This document shows, piece after piece, positions 1-6,122 of a DNA stretch of 8,657 nt. The notes below the pieces were generated by a model. It ran no database searches. It saw only the letters and a program-made list of their open reading frames with translations, and was not told the DNA's origin. Source of the stretch: a bacterium (GTDB taxonomy: Bacteria > Chlamydiota > Chlamydiia > Chlamydiales > SM23-39). The first letter of the stretch is position 1, and the number at the start of each line of letters is the position of its first letter. A program made the position numbers and the translations under genes. The DNA lies in NCBI GenBank assembly GCA_021818045.1, contig JAKAFF010000049.1, positions 1 through 8,657 on the forward strand, read 5' to 3'.

Positions 1-109
1 TAAAAATAAATAGCTGAATCAAAGGGGGCAAAAGGATCGAGAGGCGAACCTTTTTATCTCGCAATACCATGAGCAGCTCTTTGCGGATCAAATGGAGCAC
101 TTGCTTCAT
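1..109 (-). CDS. ybhR: ABC-2 type permease, YbhR-like (5' end only)
   Basis: The first 36 codons of a minus-strand gene are visible; the rest lies left of the window. The peptide begins MKQVLHLIRKELLMVLRDKK and continues into a hydrophobic run (LLPPLIQLFIF). This is the N-terminal cytoplasmic helix and first membrane segment typical of ABC-2 permeases of the YbhR/YhhJ group, with the characteristic 'LIRKEL' then 'R(D/E)' pattern. Its ATG (109-107) overlaps the TGA of the upstream permease gene as ATGA, which indicates translational coupling. By analogy with E. coli ybhGFSR it would be the second half of a heterodimeric export channel in the inner membrane. Only the start is seen, so integrity of the gene cannot be judged. 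Confidence 0.8.
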   Translation of the reverse strand, partial: MKQVLHLIRKELLMVLRDKKVRLSILLPPLIQLFIF

Positions 110-1233
110 GAATCGAGCCTCTTGACAGTTTTAAATATGGTGATCGCATAAAAAATGGCCCCAATTAAAGCCATCGGAACCAAATCAAACAAAATGAGAT
201 CCCAGACGTTGCCCACGAGAAAAAGGGTTTGCAAACTTTGGACAAAATAGCGCGCCGGGATGATATGAGTGATCGCTTGAATCCATTGCGGCATGCTCCA
301 AATTTCAAACAAAAATCCAGAGAGGATGTAAGCGGGCAAAAAAGAGACGACGAGAGTGATTTGATATGCGAGAATTTGGCTGCGAGTCAAAGTGGAAATC
401 ATGAGTCCCAATCCCAATGCAGAAAAGAGAAACACGGCTGACACAAGCGCTAGTACAATCCAAGATCCGCGCATAGGGAGTCCATAAAAAAAGACGGCCA
501 CAAGAGCGCAAATGAGCATGGAGATCATCCCCAAACAAAAATAGGGTACAACTTTCCCCAAAATGAGTTCGCGAATCGTCACAGGAGTCGACATGAGAGC
601 CTCCATGGTCCCCCGCTCCCACTCGCGGGCCACGACTAAAGCCGGCAAAAGGGCGCCGATGAGAGTCATAATGATCGCAAGTGATCCAGACAAAAGAAAG
701 TAGCGACTCTCTAGCTGCTCATTATACCAAAAGCGCGGCACGGTATTGATCAAAGGAGGAGGACCGTTGAGGTTGTGCGTTAAACTCTCTTGCGAAATCC
801 AATTTTGAAACGCTCCTTGCACATAATTGAGGACAAAGTTGGCGGTATTCGCCTCGCTGCCATCTGCAATGACTTGGATCGGTGCAGTCGTGGCATGCCG
901 ATCGTGATATTGGGAAAAATAGGAGGGGATCACCACCATGCCTCGGATCTCTCCGCTCACAACTAAATCTTGCAATTCGCGATGATCGCGAGCGATGTGC
1001 ACATCAAAATATCTAGAGTCGGTGAGCGATTGAGCAAACGAGCGCGCATCGGGCGCAGTATCTTCTAAAGCCAAACCAATGCGCAAATGCTTCAAGTCCA
1101 AAGAGACTCCATACCCATAGAGAAACAGCAGCAATACAGGCAACACGATGCTAATCAAAAAGCTACTTGGATCCCGCAAAATCTGATACGTCTCTTTCAC
1201 AAGCAACGCATATAATCTACTGTGCTTTTGCAT
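106..1233 (-). CDS. ybhS: ABC-2 type permease, YbhS-like
   Basis: Inner-membrane permease of an ABC exporter, 375 residues (E. coli YbhS is about the same size). A positively charged N-terminus (VKETYQILRDPSS) precedes the first membrane segment (roughly residues 20-42). A large periplasmic domain follows (about 45-175), containing 'PIQVIADGSEANTANFV', and then five or six C-terminal membrane segments. The cytoplasmic 'VVAREWERGTMEAL' coupling motif and the late 'IIPARYFVQSLQTLFL' motif closely resemble the YbhS family. I chose ATG 1233 over the in-frame TTG at 1245 because GAGAG lies a few bases upstream and the residues after it match the family start. It overlaps the end of the ATPase gene by 17 bases and the next permease by 4. 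The exported substrate cannot be read from sequence; E. coli YbhFSR has been linked to drug and cation efflux. Confidence 0.93.
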   Translation of the reverse strand: MQKHSRLYALLVKETYQILRDPSSFLISIVLPVLLLFLYGYGVSLDLKHLRIGLALEDTAPDARSFAQSLTDSRYFDVHIARDHRELQDLVVSGEIRGMVVIPSYFSQYHDRHATTAPIQVIADGSEANTANFVLNYVQGAFQNWISQESLTHNLNGPPPLINTVPRFWYNEQLESRYFLLSGSLAIIMTLIGALLPALVVAREWERGTMEALMSTPVTIRELILGKVVPYFCLGMISMLICALVAVFFYGLPMRGSWIVLALVSAVFLFSALGLGLMISTLTRSQILAYQITLVVSFLPAYILSGFLFEIWSMPQWIQAITHIIPARYFVQSLQTLFLVGNVWDLILFDLVPMALIGAIFYAITIFKTVKRLDS

Positions 1234-2902
1234 CGTAACTCTCAATCATATGCACGAAGGCGTCTTCTAATGTGGGGTTGGGGTTTTGATCAGATCGCAC
1301 CTCAGCTTTCAGGGCATCTGGCGTATTGAGATTGATGACTTTTCCCTGATAAATGAGAGCAATCCGATCGCAGTATTCAGCCTCATCCATAAAGTGAGTG
1401 GTCACCATAATCGTGACTCCTTTGCGCACCAAACCGTTGATGTGATTCCAAAACTCGCGCCGCGTAATGGGATCTACGCCGGAGGTCGGTTCGTCTAGAA
1501 AAAGGACTGCTGGGTGGTGCATGTTCGCGCAGGCCAAGGCAAGCCTTTGCTTAAATCCAAGGGGTAAAGAGGCGCTTGTTTCATTGAGGTATGGCTTGAG
1601 ATTAAAGATTTGGATCATGGTATCAATGGCATCTGATGAGGCTTCATAAACCCCTGCGAAAAAACGCAAATTTTGCAAAACCGACAAGGTGTCGTAGAGC
1701 GCAAATTTTTGGGACATATAGCCGATATGCGAGCGCGCCTCTGCAGTAGCTATGTGTAAATCCTTGCCATTGACCTTAGCACTCCCCGCACTTGGGGTCA
1801 AAAGCCCGCATAGCATTTTGAATGTGGTCGACTTTCCCGCTCCATTGGGCCCAAGAAGACCAAAAACCTCCCCTCTTTGCACGTGAAACGTAATCGAATT
1901 TACTGCACAAAAAGAGCCGAATTTTTTCGTCAGTTGATTAGCCTCTATGACAGCGCTTGTCTCTTTTGGAATCTGAGGCGTCGTTTCGGCAAGGATCGAT
2001 GTGCCGCCCGGACCTCCTCCTAAAATATCGATAAATCCATCTTCAAAACGGGGCGGAATATCCACCATATTCCAAGGTGGTTTCGCTACATTTTTCCTGA
2101 GTACTATCCGCACATCACTCCCCTGGATCTCTGCATCTAGCACGCCTTTATCTTCCAAGACATCAAAGAGCTGCTTTCTTTTATTTTCTTTAGTACATGG
2201 AAGTTGAAATGTTCTGCCCCGTACCGTCTCTGTCAAATCCTGGGGATTTCCTTGGAATAACAATTGCCCCTCATTTAATAACAAAACAGAATCGCATTGC
2301 GCCGCTTCATTTAAATAGGCTGTACTCCACAAAATAGAGATCCCCTCATCGCGCAAATCATAGACCATCTTCCATAGCTCTCTACGAGAAATGGGATCCA
2401 CCCCAACACTTGGCTCATCCAACAAAAGCAACAACGGTTTTTTCACAAGTGTGCAGGCAAGCCCCAATTTTTGCTTCATGCCACCCGATAAAGCGCCTGC
2501 CAACCGCTTAGTAAACGCTTGAAGCCCAGTAAATTCCAACAAATGAGCAAAGATATCCGCCCTTTCTTTACCTACCTGTCTCAAATCTGCGTAAAGCGTC
2601 AGATTTTGCATCACAGTCAAATCTTCATACAAACCAAAGCGCTGCGGCATATACCCGCTCAGCGAGTGGATCGCTTCGGCTCCGAGCATCGTATCGTGGG
2701 CCTCGACTCGAATGCTTCCGGATGAGGGCTTAAGCAAGGCTGCAATCAGGCGGATTAAAGTGGTTTTTCCTGCGCCATCAGGGCCGACAAGCCCTACGAT
2801 TTTCCCCCTAGGGATGAGAGCGCTCACCTCTTGCACGGCGAAAGGCATGTGGGGGGCAAACCGTTTACTTACGCGTTGGATCTCCACCAGCACATCGGTC
2901 AC
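1217..2902 (-). CDS. ybhF: Tandem ABC transporter ATPase, YbhF-like
   Basis: A 561-residue cytoplasmic protein with two nucleotide-binding domains in one chain (E. coli YbhF is about 578). NBD1: Walker A GPDGAGKTT at 40-48, signature LSGGMKQ 138-144, Walker B LLLLLDEP 157-164. NBD2: Walker A GPNGAGKST 351-359, signature region LPLGFKQR 446-453, Walker B VLFLDEP 466-472, switch histidine in TTHFMDEAEYCD. The domains are complementary in their defects: NBD1 has Ala where the switch histidine belongs (STAYLNEA), and NBD2 has LPLG instead of LSGG. E. coli YbhF, as I recall it, also lacks the NBD1 histidine, so this looks like a family trait. The start is GTG at 2902, overlapping the adaptor stop as GTGA; this fits the family N-terminus and implies coupled translation. 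It powers the YbhS/YbhR channel. Confidence 0.94.
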   Translation of the reverse strand: MTDVLVEIQRVSKRFAPHMPFAVQEVSALIPRGKIVGLVGPDGAGKTTLIRLIAALLKPSSGSIRVEAHDTMLGAEAIHSLSGYMPQRFGLYEDLTVMQNLTLYADLRQVGKERADIFAHLLEFTGLQAFTKRLAGALSGGMKQKLGLACTLVKKPLLLLLDEPSVGVDPISRRELWKMVYDLRDEGISILWSTAYLNEAAQCDSVLLLNEGQLLFQGNPQDLTETVRGRTFQLPCTKENKRKQLFDVLEDKGVLDAEIQGSDVRIVLRKNVAKPPWNMVDIPPRFEDGFIDILGGGPGGTSILAETTPQIPKETSAVIEANQLTKKFGSFCAVNSITFHVQRGEVFGLLGPNGAGKSTTFKMLCGLLTPSAGSAKVNGKDLHIATAEARSHIGYMSQKFALYDTLSVLQNLRFFAGVYEASSDAIDTMIQIFNLKPYLNETSASLPLGFKQRLALACANMHHPAVLFLDEPTSGVDPITRREFWNHINGLVRKGVTIMVTTHFMDEAEYCDRIALIYQGKVINLNTPDALKAEVRSDQNPNPTLEDAFVHMIESYDAKAQ

Positions 2903-3738
2903 TGCCCATGTCCCTTTTTGAGTTTTACCGTAACCGGCATCCCTTGCAGTAAATTGTGATCTGGATCATCGACATAAACGCGCAAGCGATACACAAGATC
3001 TGTGCGCAGCTGCGTTGTTTCAACTGTTTTGGGGGTAAATTCTGCAACAGGGGAGATAAATCCAACCTGTCCTGTGTATACCTTGCCCCCTTTCACATCT
3101 GTGTGCACTTCGGCGCGCATCCCGTAGTAGACTGAGCCCACATTCGGTTCATCGACATAAGCGCGGATCCAAACTGGAGAGCTAACCGACAGCGTATATA
3201 CAGGATCTGCGGGATTCACAACCGTACCTGGCTCTCTGATGCGCGTCAGAATGATCCCATCTGTCGGAGCAAACGCTTCTGTATAATTAAGATTATCGAC
3301 AGCGACAGCTAAAGCGGCCTTTGCTTGCAATAAATTGGCCCTAAGCTGATCGCGATTTGTGCGAGAATTATCATAGTCTTCTTGAGACACTCCACCTATA
3401 TCGATCAATTCAGCGCGCCTTTGAAAGAGCACTTCTGCGTTATTGAGATCAATCTGAATTGCATCGACATTGGACTGAGCTTGCCTTACTTGGCTATCAT
3501 AAGGGGTCTTATCGAGCGCTGTCATAAACGCCCCCTTGTGAACGACATCCCCCTCTTCAAAAACCAGTTGTGTCACCTGGCCAGGGACGCGAAAACCAAT
3601 ATCTACAAGACGCACATCGACATTTCCGTACAATGTGATTTCATCGGTTGCGTCACGGGAGCGAAGGAATAGTGCTAAAACGATGGCTAAAATGCCAACA
3701 CCTGCCAGAAAAGAGATGATATAGACGCGTCGCAACAT
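2899..3738 (-). CDS. ybhG: HlyD/YbhG-type periplasmic adaptor (membrane fusion protein)
   Basis: A membrane-anchored periplasmic adaptor that would connect the YbhF-S-R inner-membrane pump to an outer-membrane channel. An uncleaved signal anchor begins the protein (MLRRVYIISFLAGVGILAI). Next come the first lipoyl half (TLYGNVDVR...GFRVPGQV), a coiled-coil hairpin of about 70 residues rich in Q/A/N, the second lipoyl half (APTDGIILTRIREPGTVV), and a beta-barrel with 'VWIRAYVDEPN', 'VGFISPVAEFTPKTVET' and 'LRTDLVYRLRVYV', all closely matching YbhG. At about 279 residues it is some 50 shorter than E. coli YbhG; the deficit lies in the coiled-coil hairpin. ATG 3738 is preferred because it gives a canonical basic-then-hydrophobic anchor. 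ATG 3774 is in frame, adds 12 residues, and neither start has a clear Shine-Dalgarno sequence. The stop overlaps the ATPase GTG. Confidence 0.9.
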   Translation of the reverse strand: MLRRVYIISFLAGVGILAIVLALFLRSRDATDEITLYGNVDVRLVDIGFRVPGQVTQLVFEEGDVVHKGAFMTALDKTPYDSQVRQAQSNVDAIQIDLNNAEVLFQRRAELIDIGGVSQEDYDNSRTNRDQLRANLLQAKAALAVAVDNLNYTEAFAPTDGIILTRIREPGTVVNPADPVYTLSVSSPVWIRAYVDEPNVGSVYYGMRAEVHTDVKGGKVYTGQVGFISPVAEFTPKTVETTQLRTDLVYRLRVYVDDPDHNLLQGMPVTVKLKKGHGQ

Positions 3739-3805
3739 GCTGAGATGGCCCCAATGTTCATCTCCATACCGCATTCGTCGAGAAATTGCAAAATTTTATT
3801 TTGTC

Positions 3806-4879
3806 TCACTCAAGTGGACTGACTTTACTGCACACAACGACAACGGGAACTGTAGGAAAACAACTCGCGTGCCGCCTTAACTCCGCATGTAGATCTGCAT
3901 GCGAGTAAAACGCCACCCCTACATCTGGGTCAAACAAGAAAATCCCCTCCCCTATCTTACCCAAAACGGATTGCCTTGTTTGATCCGATGACTCATAAGA
4001 CAGCAAGTAAAGCCCAGATGACAAGCGATCTACCGCCTCATCCAATCGAGCCAAATTTTCGGAGTAGATACCCTGAAAACACGTTTCAAAGCCAAGATGC
4101 ATTTGTTGCGCGATAAACGCATCTCCCGCCGTTTTGGCTAAAGCGAAAATACGCGCCACGAGATGGGAATTGGGGTCCAAAACCACATCTTCTGCAATCG
4201 CCATGGCCTCATCGCGGCGCCCTCCCAATAACAAGGGCTCAGCTTGCCGCCACCTATCGATCATCGCATCTCGCAACCTGCGAGCACGCGGACGCGTATC
4301 TACGGCTCGCCTAAAAATTTGCGCAAGTTCTGCTTCGAATGTGGCCCCTTTCGTAAAAAGGGATGCGGCGTGTTTCAGCGCCTGCATTGGCAAATCTCCG
4401 ATCTCACGGCGCAGATGGTAGCGACGGATAAAATGCAACGCCATCCCAAAAGAGGCGGATCCAACTTCCGGCTCTAAAGGGTAAAGTTGTCCCCGCTGCA
4501 TGGGAAAATCTGCTGTATATATGCGGAGTCCTTCATCTATCGCCTCCCTCCCATACATTTGTTGCAAAGCGCTAATATCATCACGCAGCGGTCGAATCAT
4601 TCTCGGCAAATTAGTGGAAAACTCTACAAACGCTCCTCTTTTTGTAAAATAAGAGACGAGGGGGACCGCCGCATGTAAGTGCCTTTTCGCAGCTAAGGAA
4701 AGCTGCTGCGAAATACGTTTGTTACACCACGCTGTGAGGTAAAAGGCGAGCTTACAAATAATCCCAAGACACACTCCACATGCCGCACTACTCAATAGCC
4801 GCAAGAGAGCAAACCGTTTCTCACAAAACGGCACCTGTGGGACCAGCAAAGCCCTTTGACCCATGATCCCATTTGCCAT
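3806..4879 (-). CDS. Unrecognised membrane-anchored protein, possible papain-like pseudoprotease
   Basis: A 357-residue protein I do not recognise. One hydrophobic segment (about 30-51, with several cysteines) follows a basic N-terminal stretch; the remainder looks soluble, Arg/Ala/Leu-rich and helical. Two patches recall papain-like proteases of the YopT/C58 type: a 'GSASFGMALHF' block (140-150), where a catalytic Cys would be expected but Ser is present, and 'FLFDPDVGVAFYSHADLHAEL' style sequence (314-334), like the FDPN-G segment carrying the catalytic Asp/Asn. No histidine stands in the strand before it (YLLSYESSDQTRQS). This fold guess is weak. AGGAAG at 4888-4893, eight bases before ATG 4879, supports the start. 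The gene ends 67 bases before the adaptor start on the same strand, so it is probably first in the exporter operon, a position where E. coli has a TetR regulator; this protein is not one. Confidence 0.75.
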   Translation of the reverse strand: MANGIMGQRALLVPQVPFCEKRFALLRLLSSAACGVCLGIICKLAFYLTAWCNKRISQQLSLAAKRHLHAAVPLVSYFTKRGAFVEFSTNLPRMIRPLRDDISALQQMYGREAIDEGLRIYTADFPMQRGQLYPLEPEVGSASFGMALHFIRRYHLRREIGDLPMQALKHAASLFTKGATFEAELAQIFRRAVDTRPRARRLRDAMIDRWRQAEPLLLGGRRDEAMAIAEDVVLDPNSHLVARIFALAKTAGDAFIAQQMHLGFETCFQGIYSENLARLDEAVDRLSSGLYLLSYESSDQTRQSVLGKIGEGIFLFDPDVGVAFYSHADLHAELRRHASCFPTVPVVVVCSKVSPLE

Positions 4880-4897
4880 AAACCACGCTTCCTAAAA

Positions 4898-5060
4898 TAT
4901 ACACAAATGAGTTCAAAAGTTGGTTTTGGGCAACGCGAAAGCTGGCGGAATTCGTCTATCGTAAGTGACCCAATATTAAAAATATAGGGTCACTTACGAT
5001 AGACGAATTGCGCCGCTTTGGCGCAGCCGAAAATCCAACTTTTGAATTCATTTGTGTATA
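4898..5060. repeat. PE-1: full-length 163-bp palindromic element
   Basis: A single long imperfect palindrome centred at 4979. Outer arms begin TATACACAAATGAGTTC at the left and end with the complement at the right (GTGTATA at 5054-5060). The inner core, 4949-4971 against 4987-5009, is a perfect 23-bp inverted repeat, extended after one A-A mismatch by five more pairs around an AAA loop (4978-4980). Both arms are the same length, so outer and inner repeats share one centre and the unit behaves as one fold-back element. It has no stop-free coding potential of note. It lies between the 5080-5577 gene and the 3806-4879 gene, starting four bases upstream of the latter's ribosome binding site. A transcript would form a very stable hairpin, but no T-tract follows, so it is not a standard terminator. 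Confidence 0.95.
4949..5009. repeat. 61-bp near-perfect hairpin core of PE-1
   Basis: The left arm 4949-4971 begins AATTCGTCTATCG and its exact reverse complement occupies 4987-5009. The 15-base spacer is AT-rich and itself pairs 4973-4977 with 4981-4985. This is far better conserved as a palindrome than the outer arms of the same element, which differ at several positions. The core is absent from PE-2. Confidence 0.95.
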
Positions 5061-5079
5061 GACCTCTCGGCGTAGCGGG

Positions 5080-5577
5080 TTAAGAATCATCACTTCGTTC
5101 TACACATGCTACAATGGAGTTACATGTGCGCAATGCTGAGCCGGGATCTTCTGATTGAGCTAAATCACTTCTCAATACCATGTGTGTAGGCATACGATTC
5201 TGTTCACTTGCAAATCGGCGCAGCAACTTCAGATGCACTAAGTTTGTAATATCTTGCATCCTACTTTGGAGCTCCTGTACTGACATATTTAAAGTGACGA
5301 AAGGCTCCTCTGAGTCTGGCACAAAATCTGCTTGCCCATTTTGGGACTCATCTGCTGGCTCTTGTTCCAAAGGGGTGAAGCAACTGATGGCTCGTAGCTG
5401 CAACCATGGCGATGGCCACTGAACATTTTCACACAGCGTATTTATGCTCTCCTGTGCTACGTGACTCATGGCCCTTGCTAATTGCTTCAGATCTTCTGAT
5501 ACATTCGGAAATTGACCCTCAGTCTGTTCATATCGACTGTTGGGGGACAGCATTACACTAGAAGTCGTCGTACTCAT
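5080..5577 (-). CDS. Hypothetical protein, 165 residues
   Basis: I recognise no family. The chosen start, ATG 5577, is preceded four bases away by AGAGGG (5582-5587) and by a plausible promoter; the frame stays open upstream to 5643, but that extension lacks support. The protein begins with a Ser/Thr-rich stretch (MSTTTSSVMLSPNS). A predicted amphipathic helix follows (about 25-50, EDLKQLARAMSHVAQESINTL), then an acidic Gln/Glu/Asp-rich middle (LEQEPADESQNGQADF) and a second helical segment (VQELQSRMQDITNLVHLKLLRRF). No signal peptide, membrane segment or enzyme motif is visible. It is divergent from cutA and lies in the segment bracketed by PE-1 and PE-2. Composition, a good ribosome site and a promoter argue for a real, perhaps lineage-specific gene. 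Confidence 0.65.
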   Translation of the reverse strand: MSTTTSSVMLSPNSRYEQTEGQFPNVSEDLKQLARAMSHVAQESINTLCENVQWPSPWLQLRAISCFTPLEQEPADESQNGQADFVPDSEEPFVTLNMSVQELQSRMQDITNLVHLKLLRRFASEQNRMPTHMVLRSDLAQSEDPGSALRTCNSIVACVERSDDS

Positions 5578-5616
5578 AATACCCTCTAAATCAAATAAAT
5601 GTAAAAAGTGGCGCGA

Positions 5617-5645
5617 AGTATACACCTCCACCACATTATGCACAA
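5617..5645 (-). promoter_or_regulatory. Probable promoter of the 5080-5577 gene
   Basis: Read on the minus strand, TTGTGC (5640-5645) and TATACT (5617-5622) are separated by exactly 17 bases. The -10 matches the sigma-70 consensus at five of six positions and the -35 at three of six. Transcription would begin near 5610, giving an untranslated leader of roughly 30 bases that contains the ribosome site at 5582-5587. The intergenic gap between this gene and cutA (5578-5699) is only 122 bases, so the cutA promoter must lie in the same stretch or upstream; I see no convincing one for cutA. Confidence 0.45.
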
Positions 5646-5686
5646 ATTCTTGAGATTATTTCGGCATACATGCGACACTCCCTTTT

Positions 5687-5690
5687 GGAG
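5687..5690 (+). promoter_or_regulatory. Ribosome binding site deciding the cutA start
   Basis: GGAG lies nine bases before ATG 5700. The other in-frame ATG, at 5670, has only a weak purine stretch upstream and would add ten residues not found in the family. This favours 5700. Confidence 0.6.
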
Positions 5691-5699
5691 TATGGAAAA

Positions 5700-6020
5700 A
5701 TGGCGCAGTTGAGCTACATCTTATGGACCTGTGCCAATTTACAAGAGGCGCAGCGAATTATCCACCATCTGTTGCAGCGCCGTCTCATTGCCTGCGCATC
5801 GATTTTGCCAGACGTTACATCGATCTACACTTGGCAAGGGAAAATCGAAACTGCACAGGAAGCGAAAGTCATATTGAAAACAGAAGCTCAGAAATTCGAT
5901 GCCGTTTGCACTTTGATCCGCGAGCAAGCAAGCTATGAAATCTCCGAAATTTCCCAAATTAACACCGTGAATTGCAATCCACAATACTTAGAATGGGTTG
6001 TTCAGGAGACGCTTGTGTGA
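5700..6020 (+). CDS. cutA: CutA1 divalent-cation tolerance protein
   Basis: A small cytoplasmic trimeric ferredoxin-like protein of 106 residues, the normal CutA1 length. Family landmarks run in order: a first strand (SYILWTCANLQEAQRI), a helix ending 'RRLIACASILPDVTSIYTWQGKIE' (family: RLAACVNIIPGVTSIYRWEGKIE), 'EAKVILKTEAQKFDAV', 'YEISEI' (family YEVPEI), and the C-terminal 'NPQYLEWVVQE' (family NPAYLDWL). The Cys and Trp of the core signature are kept. CutA was first tied to copper tolerance in E. coli, but its biochemical role is unsettled. Start ATG 5700 is chosen over 5670 on ribosome-site and length grounds. It is transcribed divergently from the 5080-5577 gene and ends 13 bases before PE-2. 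Confidence 0.95.
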   Translation: MAQLSYILWTCANLQEAQRIIHHLLQRRLIACASILPDVTSIYTWQGKIETAQEAKVILKTEAQKFDAVCTLIREQASYEISEISQINTVNCNPQYLEWVVQETLV

Positions 6021-6033
6021 ATCAATGTCGAGA

Positions 6034-6119
6034 TATACACAAATGAATTCAAAAGTTGGATTTTCGGCGGCGCTGCTTTCGCGTTGCCCAAAACCAACTT
6101 TTGAACTCATTTGTGTATA
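6034..6119. repeat. PE-2: internally deleted 86-bp copy, inverted relative to PE-1
   Basis: The reverse complement of this segment is identical to PE-1 over the first 45 bases (PE-1 4898-4942) and the last 35 (PE-1 5026-5060), with one mismatch in the five bases next to the latter. The middle of PE-1 (about 4943-5020, including the whole 61-bp core) is replaced by a single base. Both ends keep the terminal TATACAC/GTGTATA. The copy begins 13 bases after the cutA stop and ends three bases before the ATG of the fusion gene at 6123. Near-identity of the arms indicates recent spread or sequence homogenisation. Confidence 0.93.
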
Positions 6120-6122
6120 GAT

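Noticed and set aside
4898..5060. PE-1 as an outer repeat with a second element inserted into it
   Set aside because: Outer and inner inverted repeats share the same centre (4979) and the arms have equal length, so a single fold-back element with a deleted derivative (PE-2) is simpler. It remains an alternative until the core is searched genome-wide.
4898..5060. Rho-independent terminator for the 5080-5577 gene
   Set aside because: The hairpin is strong, but there is no T-tract after it on either strand, and the same symmetrical structure recurs at other sites, including within genes.
6111..6122. TTG 6111 as the start of the fusion protein
   Set aside because: It lies inside PE-2, has no ribosome site, and adds residues (MCID) absent from the family; ATG 6123 gives the usual N-terminus.
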